Part shown: positions 5,875 to 13,788 of the stretch, piece after piece | Layout: the number at the start of each line of letters is the position of its first letter | Position numbering within the stretch: position 1 is the stretch's first letter | Origin: Prevotellaceae bacterium | Lineage (GTDB): Bacteria; Bacteroidota; Bacteroidia; Bacteroidales; Paludibacteraceae | Length of the DNA: 13,849 bases | Assembly: GCA_031255055.1 (NCBI GenBank) | Contig: JAIRTG010000144.1 | Coordinates: 1 to 13,849 of the forward strand | Direction of reading: 5' to 3' | The notes under the pieces: model-generated | What the model saw: only the letters and a program-made list of their open reading frames with translations | Told to the model about the DNA's origin: nothing | Database searches by the model: none | Program-made: the position numbers and the translations under genes

Positions 5875-8865
5875 ATGAAAATTCCCGACATTAAAAATTA
5901 TTACAAGAAAGACACTTCCTTTGCTCAATTGATGACACACCGGATTTATAATGTCCTGTTGTATGCGAGCAAGTATGACGTTTTCGGACTCGAAGAGGAC
6001 GGACGGATAGACGAACAGATATTCAATGAGTATACCGAGTTGAATTTGCGGTATCCGCCCCGCTTCACACTTGTTTCGCGCATCGAGGAAGCTAATAAGG
6101 AACTCAGCGAGCATCATTATGACCTGATTATATCAATGCCGAGCGGCGACAGTATCAATCCTTTTGAATGGGCAAAGGAGGTGAAAAAAGAATATCCCGA
6201 CATCCCGATTGTCGTTCTTACGCCTTTCTCCAAATCGGTTTCAAAACGGATCGAAAACGAGGATTTAAGCGCAATCGACTATGTTTTCAGTTGGCTGGGC
6301 AATTCCGAAATTCTGCTGGCAATCATCAAGCTGATTGAGGATAAAATGAATGTGGAAGAGGATGTCAACTCTGTGGGTGTGCAGGTTATTCTGTTTGTGG
6401 AAGATTCCGTCCGTTTTTATTCGTCGATTATTCCACGCCTGTATAAGTTTGTGTTTACCCAGTCGCGTTCGTTCATGACCGAAGCATTGAACGAACACGA
6501 GCAAATGCTCCGTATGCGCGGTCGCCCGAAAATTCTGCTGGCCCGCAATTACGAAGAGGCAACGGGCATTTATAAAAAATATAAACATAATATGCTCGGC
6601 GTTATCACCGATGCCAGCTACAAGAAAAACGGCGTGAAAATCGACCGCGCGGGTATTGAACTCTGTCGTGAAATACGGAATAACGATGATTTCATTCCAC
6701 TGATTGTAGAGTCGTCCGACGACTCGAACCACAGTTACGCCGACAAGGTAAAAGCGGCTTTCCTGAATAAAAACTCCAAAACGTTTGTGTACGACCTGCG
6801 TAAAATCATTACGAATAATTTCGGGTTCGGCGATTTTGTGTTTATCCATCCGCTGACCAAAGAGGTCGAAGCCCGAATACATAACCTGCGGGGACTGCAA
6901 AGTATTATTTTTGAAATCAGCGACGATTGCCTGGCTTACCATGTGTCGCGCAACAATATATCGAGGTGGCTCTATTCGCGGGCGATGTTTCCGCTGGCGG
7001 AATTTTTAAAAGACGTCCACCATGAAACCTATTCGACGGAAGAACTGGGACTGGGACGGAAAATTATTTACGATGCCATCGACTATTACCGCAAAAAGCG
7101 CCACAGCGGAATTGTGGCGACTTTTCACCGCGACAGGTTCGACCAGTATTCCAACTTTACCCGTATCGGCGCCGGTTCGCTCGGAGGAAAAGGACGCGGT
7201 CTGGCATTTGTCGATGCGATGATAACCCGCAACGACCTGTTTGAGAAATTCACCCGTACTCAGGTGAAAATTCCGAAAACAGTGGTTATCTGTACCGATG
7301 TTTTTTCCGAGTTCATTGAGAAAAACAACCTGTACGGCATTGCATTGTCCGACAAAAGCGATGAGGAGATTTTAAATCATTTCCTGAACGCCAAATTGCC
7401 CCAAAGCCTGCGTGCCGACCTGTATGCGTTTATCACCGTTGTTGACAAACCGATTGCAATACGCTCGTCGAGCCTGCTCGAGGATTCGCATTATCAGCCG
7501 TTTGCCGGCATTTATTCGACTTATATGATTCCGTCCATCGAAGGCAATAAAAAGCAAATGCTCGAACTGATTCTGAAAGCGATAAAAGCGGTGTATGCGT
7601 CGGTCTATTTCCGGAGCAGTAAGTCGTATATGATGGCCACGCACAACCTTATTGATGAAGAGAAAATGGCGATTGTGCTTCAGGAAATATGCGGAAGTCA
7701 GTACGAAAACAGGTATTATCCTTCGTTTTCGGGGGTTGCGCGTTCGCTCAATTACTACCCGCTCGGCGCCGAAAAATCCGAAGAAGGCGTTGCGAACATC
7801 GCTATGGGACTCGGTAAATACATTGTTGACGGCGGACAGAGCCTCCGGTTTTCTCCCGGCCATCCGAATAACGTACTGCAGACAAGCACGGTCGATTTAG
7901 CCATGAAAGAAACCCAGACTTATTTCAATGCGCTGGACATGCATCGGATTGATTTCAGTCCGCAACTGGATGACGGATTCAACCTTTTGAAAATAAATGT
8001 GCAGGATGCAATGAAAGACGGAACGCTGAAATATATCGCATCCACATACGTACTTGCCGACGAGACGATTTATGACGGCCTGTACGACGGCGGACGGAAA
8101 GTCATCACATTTGCAAATATCCTGCAGCATAACACATTTCCATTGGCCGAGATACTGAAAAACATACTCGTAACCGCGCAGGCGGAGATGGGGCGACCGA
8201 TAGAAATAGAATTTGCCGTCAATCTGGATTATTCAAACAACAAACAGCACGCTTTTTATCTGCTTCAAATCCGCCCGATTGTCGACAATAAAGATGTCAT
8301 TACCGAAGACATTGAAGCCGTCGGCGAGCAGGCAACCATCATCAAGTCTAAAAACGCTTTGGGACACGGCATTGTAAACGATGTCTGCGACATTGTATAC
8401 GTCAAGCCCGAAAGCTTCAACGCATCGAAAACGGAGTTGATAAAAGATGAAATCGACGCTGTCAACAAGCGCCTGCAGGCAGAAGACCGACATTATATAC
8501 TGGTTGGACCGGGACGCTGGGGTTCAAGCGACCCCTGGTTGGGCGTACCTGTGAAATGGCAGCATATCAGCAATGCGAAAACAATTATCGAATCGGGCCT
8601 GTCGCATTATCGCATCGACCCAAGTCAGGGGACGCACTTTTTCCAAAACCTGACTTCACTGGGCGTTTCGTATTTCACCATCAATCCGTTTAACAACGAC
8701 GGAACATACGACGTCGATTTCCTGAATAAACAGCAAGCTGTTCACGAGACCGAATTTATACGGCATGTCCGCTTTGAAAGTCCGATTGTGGTTAAAATTG
8801 ACAGCAGAAAGAGTCTCGGCATTATTTTGAAACCCGAAAAAACAAAACCGTCGCAGCCCGAATAG
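5875..8865 (+). CDS. Tandem receiver-like domains fused to a PEP/pyruvate-binding (PPDK N-terminal) domain, function unknown
   Basis: This is a 996-residue, probably cytoplasmic protein. Residues about 20-160 resemble a response-regulator receiver, but the phosphoacceptor position before SMP is Ile85 and the usual KP lysine is missing, so this copy looks inactive. Residues about 168-320 form a second receiver-like fold with the acidic pair in FVEDS (174-178) and a candidate phosphoacceptor Asp246 in VITDAS. After a linker comes the ATP-grasp-like nucleotide-binding domain of pyruvate phosphate dikinase and PEP synthase: GSLGGKGRGLAF (434-445, Lys439), IAIRSSSLLEDS (527-538, Arg530), FAGIYSTY (543-550) and LLQIRPI (796-802). 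The swivelling phosphohistidine domain and the C-terminal PEP/pyruvate TIM barrel are absent. A conserved-looking tail instead carries VGPGRWGSSDPWLG (877-890) and DPSQGTHFFQNL (915-926). It cannot be a complete PEP synthase; an ATP-dependent phosphotransfer or signalling role is inferred only. It stands between two terminators, so it is probably transcribed alone. Confidence 0.85.
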   Translation: MKIPDIKNYYKKDTSFAQLMTHRIYNVLLYASKYDVFGLEEDGRIDEQIFNEYTELNLRYPPRFTLVSRIEEANKELSEHHYDLIISMPSGDSINPFEWAKEVKKEYPDIPIVVLTPFSKSVSKRIENEDLSAIDYVFSWLGNSEILLAIIKLIEDKMNVEEDVNSVGVQVILFVEDSVRFYSSIIPRLYKFVFTQSRSFMTEALNEHEQMLRMRGRPKILLARNYEEATGIYKKYKHNMLGVITDASYKKNGVKIDRAGIELCREIRNNDDFIPLIVESSDDSNHSYADKVKAAFLNKNSKTFVYDLRKIITNNFGFGDFVFIHPLTKEVEARIHNLRGLQSIIFEISDDCLAYHVSRNNISRWLYSRAMFPLAEFLKDVHHETYSTEELGLGRKIIYDAIDYYRKKRHSGIVATFHRDRFDQYSNFTRIGAGSLGGKGRGLAFVDAMITRNDLFEKFTRTQVKIPKTVVICTDVFSEFIEKNNLYGIALSDKSDEEILNHFLNAKLPQSLRADLYAFITVVDKPIAIRSSSLLEDSHYQPFAGIYSTYMIPSIEGNKKQMLELILKAIKAVYASVYFRSSKSYMMATHNLIDEEKMAIVLQEICGSQYENRYYPSFSGVARSLNYYPLGAEKSEEGVANIAMGLGKYIVDGGQSLRFSPGHPNNVLQTSTVDLAMKETQTYFNALDMHRIDFSPQLDDGFNLLKINVQDAMKDGTLKYIASTYVLADETIYDGLYDGGRKVITFANILQHNTFPLAEILKNILVTAQAEMGRPIEIEFAVNLDYSNNKQHAFYLLQIRPIVDNKDVITEDIEAVGEQATIIKSKNALGHGIVNDVCDIVYVKPESFNASKTELIKDEIDAVNKRLQAEDRHYILVGPGRWGSSDPWLGVPVKWQHISNAKTIIESGLSHYRIDPSQGTHFFQNLTSLGVSYFTINPFNNDGTYDVDFLNKQQAVHETEFIRHVRFESPIVVKIDSRKSLGIILKPEKTKPSQPE

Positions 8866-8897
8866 TCCGAATACGGAGACGGTTTGTTTTTGTTTTT
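8845..8897 (+). terminator. Probable intrinsic terminator overlapping the end of the receiver/PPDK-like gene
   Basis: AAACCGTC (8845-8852), inside the last codons, pairs with GACGGTTT (8878-8885), and TCCG/CGGA adds an inner stem. A T-rich stretch broken by two G residues follows. The stop codon lies inside the loop. Weaker than the terminator at 5674-5728 because the T-run is interrupted. Confidence 0.6.
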
Positions 8898-8940
8898 ATT
8901 TTTATAACAAAATAGCGTTCAACAGGCTTTTGATTTTTTT

Positions 8941-8948
8941 TATCTTTG
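8941..8948 (+). promoter_or_regulatory. Candidate -7 box for the porin gene
   Basis: TATCTTTG fits TAnnTTTG exactly, 52 bp before the porin start, implying a leader of about 45 nt. TTTG occurs at 8929-8932 but is too close to serve as a normal -33 element. It would drive the porin and probably the two genes after it. Confidence 0.5.
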
Positions 8949-9000
8949 CAGCCGATTTGCGGTTTAACACACCCGCAAGATTACTTATCAAAACTTCATT

Positions 9001-10884
9001 TTGAAAAAAATTTCATACTGTATTTTGTTTTGTATTGTCCTGATGCTGTGTCGAAACATTGTTTCGGCACAGCATTACGTGAAAACATGGAAAATATCGG
9101 GTACCGAAAGTGTTGCTGTTGCCGATTCCATTCCTGTCGACACCGCCTATCTCAATTATTTCAACAACGACCCGATCAACCGCTTCAGCATAGCGAACGC
9201 AGACAACGGAAACATGCTTTCGCCCATCGAATCGAAAATCTATTTCGACCGCCCCGGAAACGCGGACTTCCTCTTTTTCACACCTTATTACCCTTTTGTG
9301 AAAGACATCCGTAACGCGACATTCTACAACACAAAAACACCCTATAGCTTTATCGAATACAGAAACGCCGGTACCACGCATCAGAAACAGGAAAACATCA
9401 ATTTTCTGTTTGCAGCGAACTTCAATAAACGATTGAACTTCGGAACCAATATCGACTATTTATACGCCATCGGCGAATACAAAAACCAGCAGGCCAGACG
9501 CATCGCGGCAAATCTCTTCGGCAGTTACGACGGCAGAAGATACAACGCACGCGGAGGCGTCTTTTTCAATAATCTGAACAATATCGAAAACGGGGGGATT
9601 CGGGACATGACGGCGATTACCAATCCCGAAAACGCGGTAAAAGTAGAACCGCAAGACATCGAAACAAATACGTTGGGACGAGCAGGATTGTCGAGAGCAC
9701 AGGTTTTCTACAATCATCAATACACAATCGGATTCGACAGAGAAGTGCGGGTCAACGAAGATTCCGTCTACATGGAACACGTCCCTGTAACGCGCTTTAC
9801 GCACACCGTTTCGTATGACGACTACCGCAAACGCTTCGACGAACCGCAACTCGATACACTGTTTTATCAACACAGCTACCACAACAAAACACAAGATACC
9901 ACCGCCATGCAGTCGATAACAAACATATTTTCGGTGAGCATGGCCGAAGAGTTCAACAAATGGATGCGATTCGGTCTGACGGCTTATATCTCGAACGAAA
10001 CACAACAATATACCTACAAAAACGAAGTCGATACCGTGTTGCGACACGAAACGATTTCAAATACAAAAATCGGCGGCATCCTGTCGAAACAGCAGGGACG
10101 GATATTCCGCTACAACATTTCGGGCGAAATAAACCTGACCGGCTACAAACTGGGCGATTTCCTGCTCAAAGGAACCATAGGCGGTTATTTCAACCTGTGG
10201 AACGACAGCATAAGCCTCGAAGCCAACGGCTTTATGAGCGCCGACGAACCCTCGTACTTCCTGAAACGGTATTATTCAAACCATTTCCGGTGGGATAACC
10301 GTTTCGACAAAATTCTCAGGACGCACGTCGGCGGCACATTCTCTGTCCCGACAAGACGTTTGTCGCTAGATGTATCCGTCGAAAACATCACCAATTATGT
10401 CTATTTCAACAACGATGCAATGCCGGTACAACATTCGGGAAACATTCAAGTATTCGCCGTCAACCTGAAAAAAGACTTCCGCTTCGGCAGATTCGGGATA
10501 GACAATCAAGCCATTTACCAAGCCTCCTCGTCCGACGCCCTGCCGTTGCCCGCCATTGCGCTCTATCACAACATCTACTACCACGACTTGTGGTTCAAGG
10601 TACTCAGCATTCAGGCCGGAGTCGACGTGAGGTACCATTCGGCCTACTATGCACCGAAGTACATGCCGGCCACAGGACAGTTTTACACACAAAACGAAGT
10701 AAAAATCGGCAACTATCCGGTGATGAATGCCTATTTGAACTTCCATTTGAAGCAAGTCCGTTTTTTTGCGCAATACCAGCACATCAACAACCTGTTTATG
10801 AAAGGCGCCTATTTCTCAATGCCCTACTATCCGATGAATCCGGGTTATATCAGACTCGGATTGTCGTGGAACTTCTATAATTAA
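9001..10884 (+). CDS. Putative outer-membrane porin (Bacteroidota family)
   Basis: This is probably a beta-barrel channel in the outer membrane. The best start is TTG at 9001: it gives a complete signal peptide (MKKISYCILFCIVLMLC, cleavage likely after VSA near residue 23), whereas the next ATG would cut the hydrophobic core. The 627-residue sequence is full of alternating, aromatic-rich strands, such as FGTNIDYLYAIGEY and LGDFLLKGTIGGYFNLW. It ends with a typical last strand, YIRLGLSWNFYN. The N-terminal block with PYYPFVKDIRNATFYNTKTP and the NINFLFAANFNKRLNFG segment match, from memory, the Bacteroidota putative porin family. There is no TonB box or plug domain, so it is not a SusC-type receptor. 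The substrate is unknown. It lies 18 bp before the solute-binding-like gene, which suggests cotranscription. Confidence 0.85.
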   Translation: MKKISYCILFCIVLMLCRNIVSAQHYVKTWKISGTESVAVADSIPVDTAYLNYFNNDPINRFSIANADNGNMLSPIESKIYFDRPGNADFLFFTPYYPFVKDIRNATFYNTKTPYSFIEYRNAGTTHQKQENINFLFAANFNKRLNFGTNIDYLYAIGEYKNQQARRIAANLFGSYDGRRYNARGGVFFNNLNNIENGGIRDMTAITNPENAVKVEPQDIETNTLGRAGLSRAQVFYNHQYTIGFDREVRVNEDSVYMEHVPVTRFTHTVSYDDYRKRFDEPQLDTLFYQHSYHNKTQDTTAMQSITNIFSVSMAEEFNKWMRFGLTAYISNETQQYTYKNEVDTVLRHETISNTKIGGILSKQQGRIFRYNISGEINLTGYKLGDFLLKGTIGGYFNLWNDSISLEANGFMSADEPSYFLKRYYSNHFRWDNRFDKILRTHVGGTFSVPTRRLSLDVSVENITNYVYFNNDAMPVQHSGNIQVFAVNLKKDFRFGRFGIDNQAIYQASSSDALPLPAIALYHNIYYHDLWFKVLSIQAGVDVRYHSAYYAPKYMPATGQFYTQNEVKIGNYPVMNAYLNFHLKQVRFFAQYQHINNLFMKGAYFSMPYYPMNPGYIRLGLSWNFYN

Positions 10885-10902
10885 CATACAAACCGAAGAC
10901 AG

Positions 10903-11787
10903 ATGAACATTAATTGGGAGAACGTACCCCTATCGTCAAAAATAATTCTATCGGCCTGTGTGCTGACGCTACTGGGTCTTATCGTTTTCGAGCTGAGCTA
11001 CATCTACAGAAATATCCCCGATTGGAACAGCGTACAAGAAGGCAATAAACTGATAGCCATCATCAATCGGAAAGAGGTCGATGAGCAACATCTGCAAACC
11101 GACGATTCCTCGATAGCCATGCTGCAAGCCCTGGCCGACAGTCTGGACGTAGAACTGAAACTGGAGTGTGAACCCGATCTAAAAAAAGCCATCAAAAAAC
11201 TGCGGCAAGGGAAATGCCATCTCATCGCCCACATCCTGCCTGTGACAACGCAGTATGAAAACAAGATCTGCTTTTCGGCCCCCATATTCCGAACATATCC
11301 GGTGTTGGTACAGGGGAAAAGGATACTCGACGAAAAAAAAGCCTTTATCAGCGACCAATACGATCTGTCAAACGACACGATCCATATTCAGACCCATTCC
11401 GCACACAAAATGCGGCTGGAGCACCTTTCGGACGAGATCGCGAATCCGATACATATCGTGGAAACGCCCAATAAAACAGCGTTGGAACTAGTAGAAATGG
11501 TGGCACGCGGCGAGATAAAATACACAGTCGCTCCCCGCACATTTGCCGAAATACTACAGAAAGAATATCCCGAAATTGACACCAGTCTGCCTGTCGGGTT
11601 TACGCAAGAATACGCCTGGGCGGTACATCCCGACGCCACTCTATTGCAGATCAAAGTCAATCTATTTTTACACAACTATCTCGAACACGACCATGCCGCC
11701 GAAAAGCGAAGCTATTTAGCGCTGTATTCCAAATACAATCCGCAGACAGGACGCCGTAAACTTCATTTCGACCGAAAAGTCCATTGA
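10903..11787 (+). CDS. Membrane-anchored solute-binding-like protein (SBP family 3 / MltF N-terminal-like)
   Basis: The 294-residue protein has a short N-terminal segment, one hydrophobic helix (about 14-35) and then a soluble part that should face the periplasm. That part looks like a family 3 periplasmic binding domain: NKLIAIINRKEVD (48-60), a stretch predicting a helix with ALADSLDVELK, KKAIKKLRQGKCHLIAH, CFSAPIFRTYPVLVQG (122-137) and a C-terminal lobe with VARGEIKYTVA and AWAVHPDATLLQIKVN. This domain occurs in amino-acid binding proteins and in the N-terminal half of the lytic transglycosylase MltF. The transglycosylase domain of MltF is absent here and no ABC permease or ATPase gene is nearby, so transport is unproven. 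It follows the porin by 18 bp and precedes metA by 39 bp. Its final codons and stop lie in a 35-bp duplicated segment. Confidence 0.7.
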   Translation: MNINWENVPLSSKIILSACVLTLLGLIVFELSYIYRNIPDWNSVQEGNKLIAIINRKEVDEQHLQTDDSSIAMLQALADSLDVELKLECEPDLKKAIKKLRQGKCHLIAHILPVTTQYENKICFSAPIFRTYPVLVQGKRILDEKKAFISDQYDLSNDTIHIQTHSAHKMRLEHLSDEIANPIHIVETPNKTALELVEMVARGEIKYTVAPRTFAEILQKEYPEIDTSLPVGFTQEYAWAVHPDATLLQIKVNLFLHNYLEHDHAAEKRSYLALYSKYNPQTGRRKLHFDRKVH

Positions 11788-11832
11788 AAAAATGCCTGCA
11801 AAGACGGCGAAAAGCCCATTGAAAAAATGCCT
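11773..11832 (+). repeat. 35-bp tandem duplication across the solute-binding gene stop and metA start
   Basis: A 25-bp segment beginning CGAAAAG and ending AAAAAATGCCT occurs at 11773-11797 and again at 11808-11832, with one mismatch (T at 11780, C at 11815). The first copy contains the stop codon of the upstream gene; the second contains the metA start codon. The offset of 35 bp suggests tandem duplication of the translation start region. Confidence 0.8.
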
Positions 11833-11836
11833 ATAA
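11792..11836 (+). other. 14-codon upstream reading frame overlapping the metA start
   Basis: The first duplicated ATG opens a frame coding MPAKTAKSPLKKCL and ending in TAA at 11834-11836. It overlaps the metA start by 10 bp in another frame. Its start context is the same as that of metA, so it could compete with or couple to metA translation. It may also be only a by-product of the duplication. Confidence 0.35.
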
Positions 11837-12738
11837 AAATACCGGCGGAACTACCCGCCATCGAAACACTTCGCAAAGAAAACATCGTCGTGACGGATGC
11901 GACAAACGCCTTAAATCGAGGCGTCCGACCCGTCAGCATTGCGATCGTAAACCTGATGCCGGTCAAAACAACAACCGAAGCCGATTTGATTCGTTTGCTA
12001 TCAAATTCGCCGCTGCAGATCAAGCTTGATTTTGTACGGATGGAAACGCACAAGTCGAAAAACACGCCAGAAGAGCACCTAACGGCATTCTACCAAACAT
12101 TTCCAACCATCCGCCAAAACAGTTACGACGGCATGATTATCACCGGTGCACCCGTTGAGCTGCTGCCGTTCGAAGAAGTAAACTACTGGGAAGAACTGAA
12201 AACAATCATGGACTGGTCAAAATCGCACGTCACGTCGAGCCTCTACATCTGCTGGGCAGCCCAAGCAGGACTTTATCATCACTTCGGAGTACCCAAACAC
12301 ACACTCGCCCACAAGCTATCCGGCGTCTTCGAGCATACGTCCGACGAGCCGTCGAATCCGCTATGCAGGGGATTCGACGACGTTTTCCATGCTCCCCACA
12401 GCCGGTACACCGAAGTGAGGGCGGAAGACATTCTGAAACATCCGGAACTAAAACTACTATCAACCTCAGCACAAGCAGGCGTATATATCGTTATGGGACG
12501 CAATGGTCGCGAATTTTACATCACCGGCCATTCGGAATACGCCCCCGAAAGGCTCGACATTGAATACAAACGGGATTTAAACAAACATATTCCGATAGCA
12601 ATGCCGCAGAACTACTACAAAGATAACAACCCCGCCAATCCGCCGATTATTCGGTGGCGCAGCCATGCCAACCTGCTTTTCACCAACTGGCTGAACCATT
12701 TTGTCTGCCGCCCGATTCATTCCTGTCGTCCGTCATAG
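11827..12738 (+). CDS. metA: Homoserine O-acyltransferase (MetA family, predicted acetyl-CoA-using)
   Basis: It activates the hydroxyl of homoserine in methionine synthesis, in the cytoplasm. The 303 residues align well with the family, starting MPIKIPAELPA. The acyl-carrying nucleophile is Cys142 in YICWAAQAG (140-148), and His235 and Glu237 in TGHSEYAPE (233-241) complete the catalytic set. Lys47 in VNLMPVK (41-47) is the conserved acyl-binding lysine. Residue 111 is Glu in TGAPVELLPF (106-115). In characterised MetA proteins Glu at this position goes with acetyl-CoA and Gly (E. coli) with succinyl-CoA, so the product is predicted to be O-acetylhomoserine. The gene is 39 bp after the solute-binding-like gene, probably in the same transcript. 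I saw no SAM riboswitch in this short gap. Confidence 0.95.
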   Translation: MPIKIPAELPAIETLRKENIVVTDATNALNRGVRPVSIAIVNLMPVKTTTEADLIRLLSNSPLQIKLDFVRMETHKSKNTPEEHLTAFYQTFPTIRQNSYDGMIITGAPVELLPFEEVNYWEELKTIMDWSKSHVTSSLYICWAAQAGLYHHFGVPKHTLAHKLSGVFEHTSDEPSNPLCRGFDDVFHAPHSRYTEVRAEDILKHPELKLLSTSAQAGVYIVMGRNGREFYITGHSEYAPERLDIEYKRDLNKHIPIAMPQNYYKDNNPANPPIIRWRSHANLLFTNWLNHFVCRPIHSCRPS

Positions 12739-12820
12739 CCCCTCGCCGTCGGCAGTAAACAAACCGGCCTGATACTTGTTTTAGACAGTGAAATTATTAA
12801 AATATTAAAAGACTACAGAC

Positions 12821-13516
12821 ATGAAAAAAACCATCTACCTGCTACTCATTGCTACGTCCATATCAGGCTGTTCCTTCTTCAGAACAACAGGCGCACAACA
12901 ACTGACATTCGGCATGACAAAGGCCGAAGTCAGCGAATTTTTAGGCTACCCCGAACGTATATTGGCAGTCAATCAGACCAGAGACGGCATACAGGAAGTG
13001 CTGCAATACCGGATGTCTAACGACGACGTATATGCGTTGGAGTTTTGGGACGACTATCTGACCGGATATGAATATCTCTACAAAGAGCAGGACTATCATT
13101 ACGTTCCCTCGTATGCACCACCGGCGTCACGACCTGTTCACGGTCGACCTATCCCCGTACCCGGATTCGGGAATAACCGACCGGGACACCGTCCGCCTTC
13201 GACCGCCACGCCTCCGAGAGGAAACGTTCCGAACAATCCCGATCGACCTGCGGGCAACACAACTACCGGTAACGGAAGAGGAGACATCCATTATTCTTCG
13301 GGCGGAAACAGTTCTTCGACTACACAGCCGGCAATACGGGAAAATAATTCCTCATCGAATCGAAGCAAAAATCCCTCATCGTCCCAAACCGGAAGAGAAA
13401 GTACAGGAAACAATTCAACCCGGACGCGAGAAAAATCGAGCAATACCTCGCCCACCCGCTCATCGGAGACCAACAGCAACGGTCGCAAATCTTCGACCAC
13501 CCGCTCAAGCAGATGA
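12821..13516 (+). CDS. Small lipoprotein with BamE/SmpA-like motif and Ser/Asn/Arg-rich tail
   Basis: The 231-residue protein has a short signal peptide and a lipobox SISGC with Cys17 as the lipidated residue. Residues about 28-75 contain LTFGMTKAEVSEFLGYPER (28-46), the turn pattern seen in small BamE/SmpA/OmlA-like lipoproteins, followed by a beta-rich part (VLQYR, VYALEFWDD, LTGYEYLY). After about residue 95 the sequence is disordered: a Pro/Gly/Arg segment, then about 75 residues (155-231) of nearly only Ser, Thr, Asn, Arg, Gly and Lys. The tail is positively charged, which could suit contact with peptidoglycan or lipopolysaccharide, but this is inference. It lies 82 bp after metA; I found no clear -7 box there, so cotranscription is possible. 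The right repeat element begins about 60 bp after the stop. I do not recognise a named gene. Confidence 0.75.
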   Translation: MKKTIYLLLIATSISGCSFFRTTGAQQLTFGMTKAEVSEFLGYPERILAVNQTRDGIQEVLQYRMSNDDVYALEFWDDYLTGYEYLYKEQDYHYVPSYAPPASRPVHGRPIPVPGFGNNRPGHRPPSTATPPRGNVPNNPDRPAGNTTTGNGRGDIHYSSGGNSSSTTQPAIRENNSSSNRSKNPSSSQTGRESTGNNSTRTREKSSNTSPTRSSETNSNGRKSSTTRSSR

Positions 13517-13564
13517 ATGTTTAGTGATTCGTGATTAAACACGACGAACGACATTCATCACTAA
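13513..13564 (+). other. Overlapping inverted repeats after the lipoprotein stop codon
   Basis: Two 8-bp pairs compete for the same sequence: ATGAATGT (13513-13520) with ACATTCAT (13551-13558), and TTAGTGAT (13521-13528) with ATCACTAA (13557-13564). A nested hairpin TCGTG/CACGA (13529-13544) is compatible with both. The region also holds two adjacent copies of the heptamer AGTGATT (13523-13536, second copy with C for A). No T-run follows, so it is not a classical terminator. Confidence 0.6.
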
Positions 13565-13788
13565 GAAAGACAATGAGATGGAGGGGGGGGGGAAATCTCC
13601 CCCTCGCTACATCTGCTACGGCGGTCTTCCTTGAAAGGAGATAAAGAGAAAATTTAGGGGGGGGGAGTCTCCCCCTCGCTTCAGTCCGCCGTGCGGTCTT
13701 CCTTGAAGAAAGAGATAGAGAAAGAGATTTAGGGGGGGAAGTCTCCCCCTCGCTTCAGCCGCCTACGGCGTCTTCCGCTACCCCCTCT

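Noticed and set aside
5870..5878. Two-codon frame ATGAAATGA overlapping the start of the receiver/PPDK-like gene
   Set aside because: Very short and easily due to chance; the start at 5875 fits better, and nothing shows the first ATG is used.
5875..8865. Annotation as PEP synthase or pyruvate phosphate dikinase
   Set aside because: The phosphohistidine domain and the PEP/pyruvate TIM barrel are absent; only the nucleotide-binding domain matches.
10903..11787. Complete membrane-bound lytic transglycosylase (MltF)
   Set aside because: The protein ends after the binding-like domain; no transglycosylase motifs or catalytic glutamate region follow.
11788..11826. SAM-responsive riboswitch before metA
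   Set aside because: The gap is only 39 bp and mostly consists of the tandem duplication, too short for a known SAM riboswitch.
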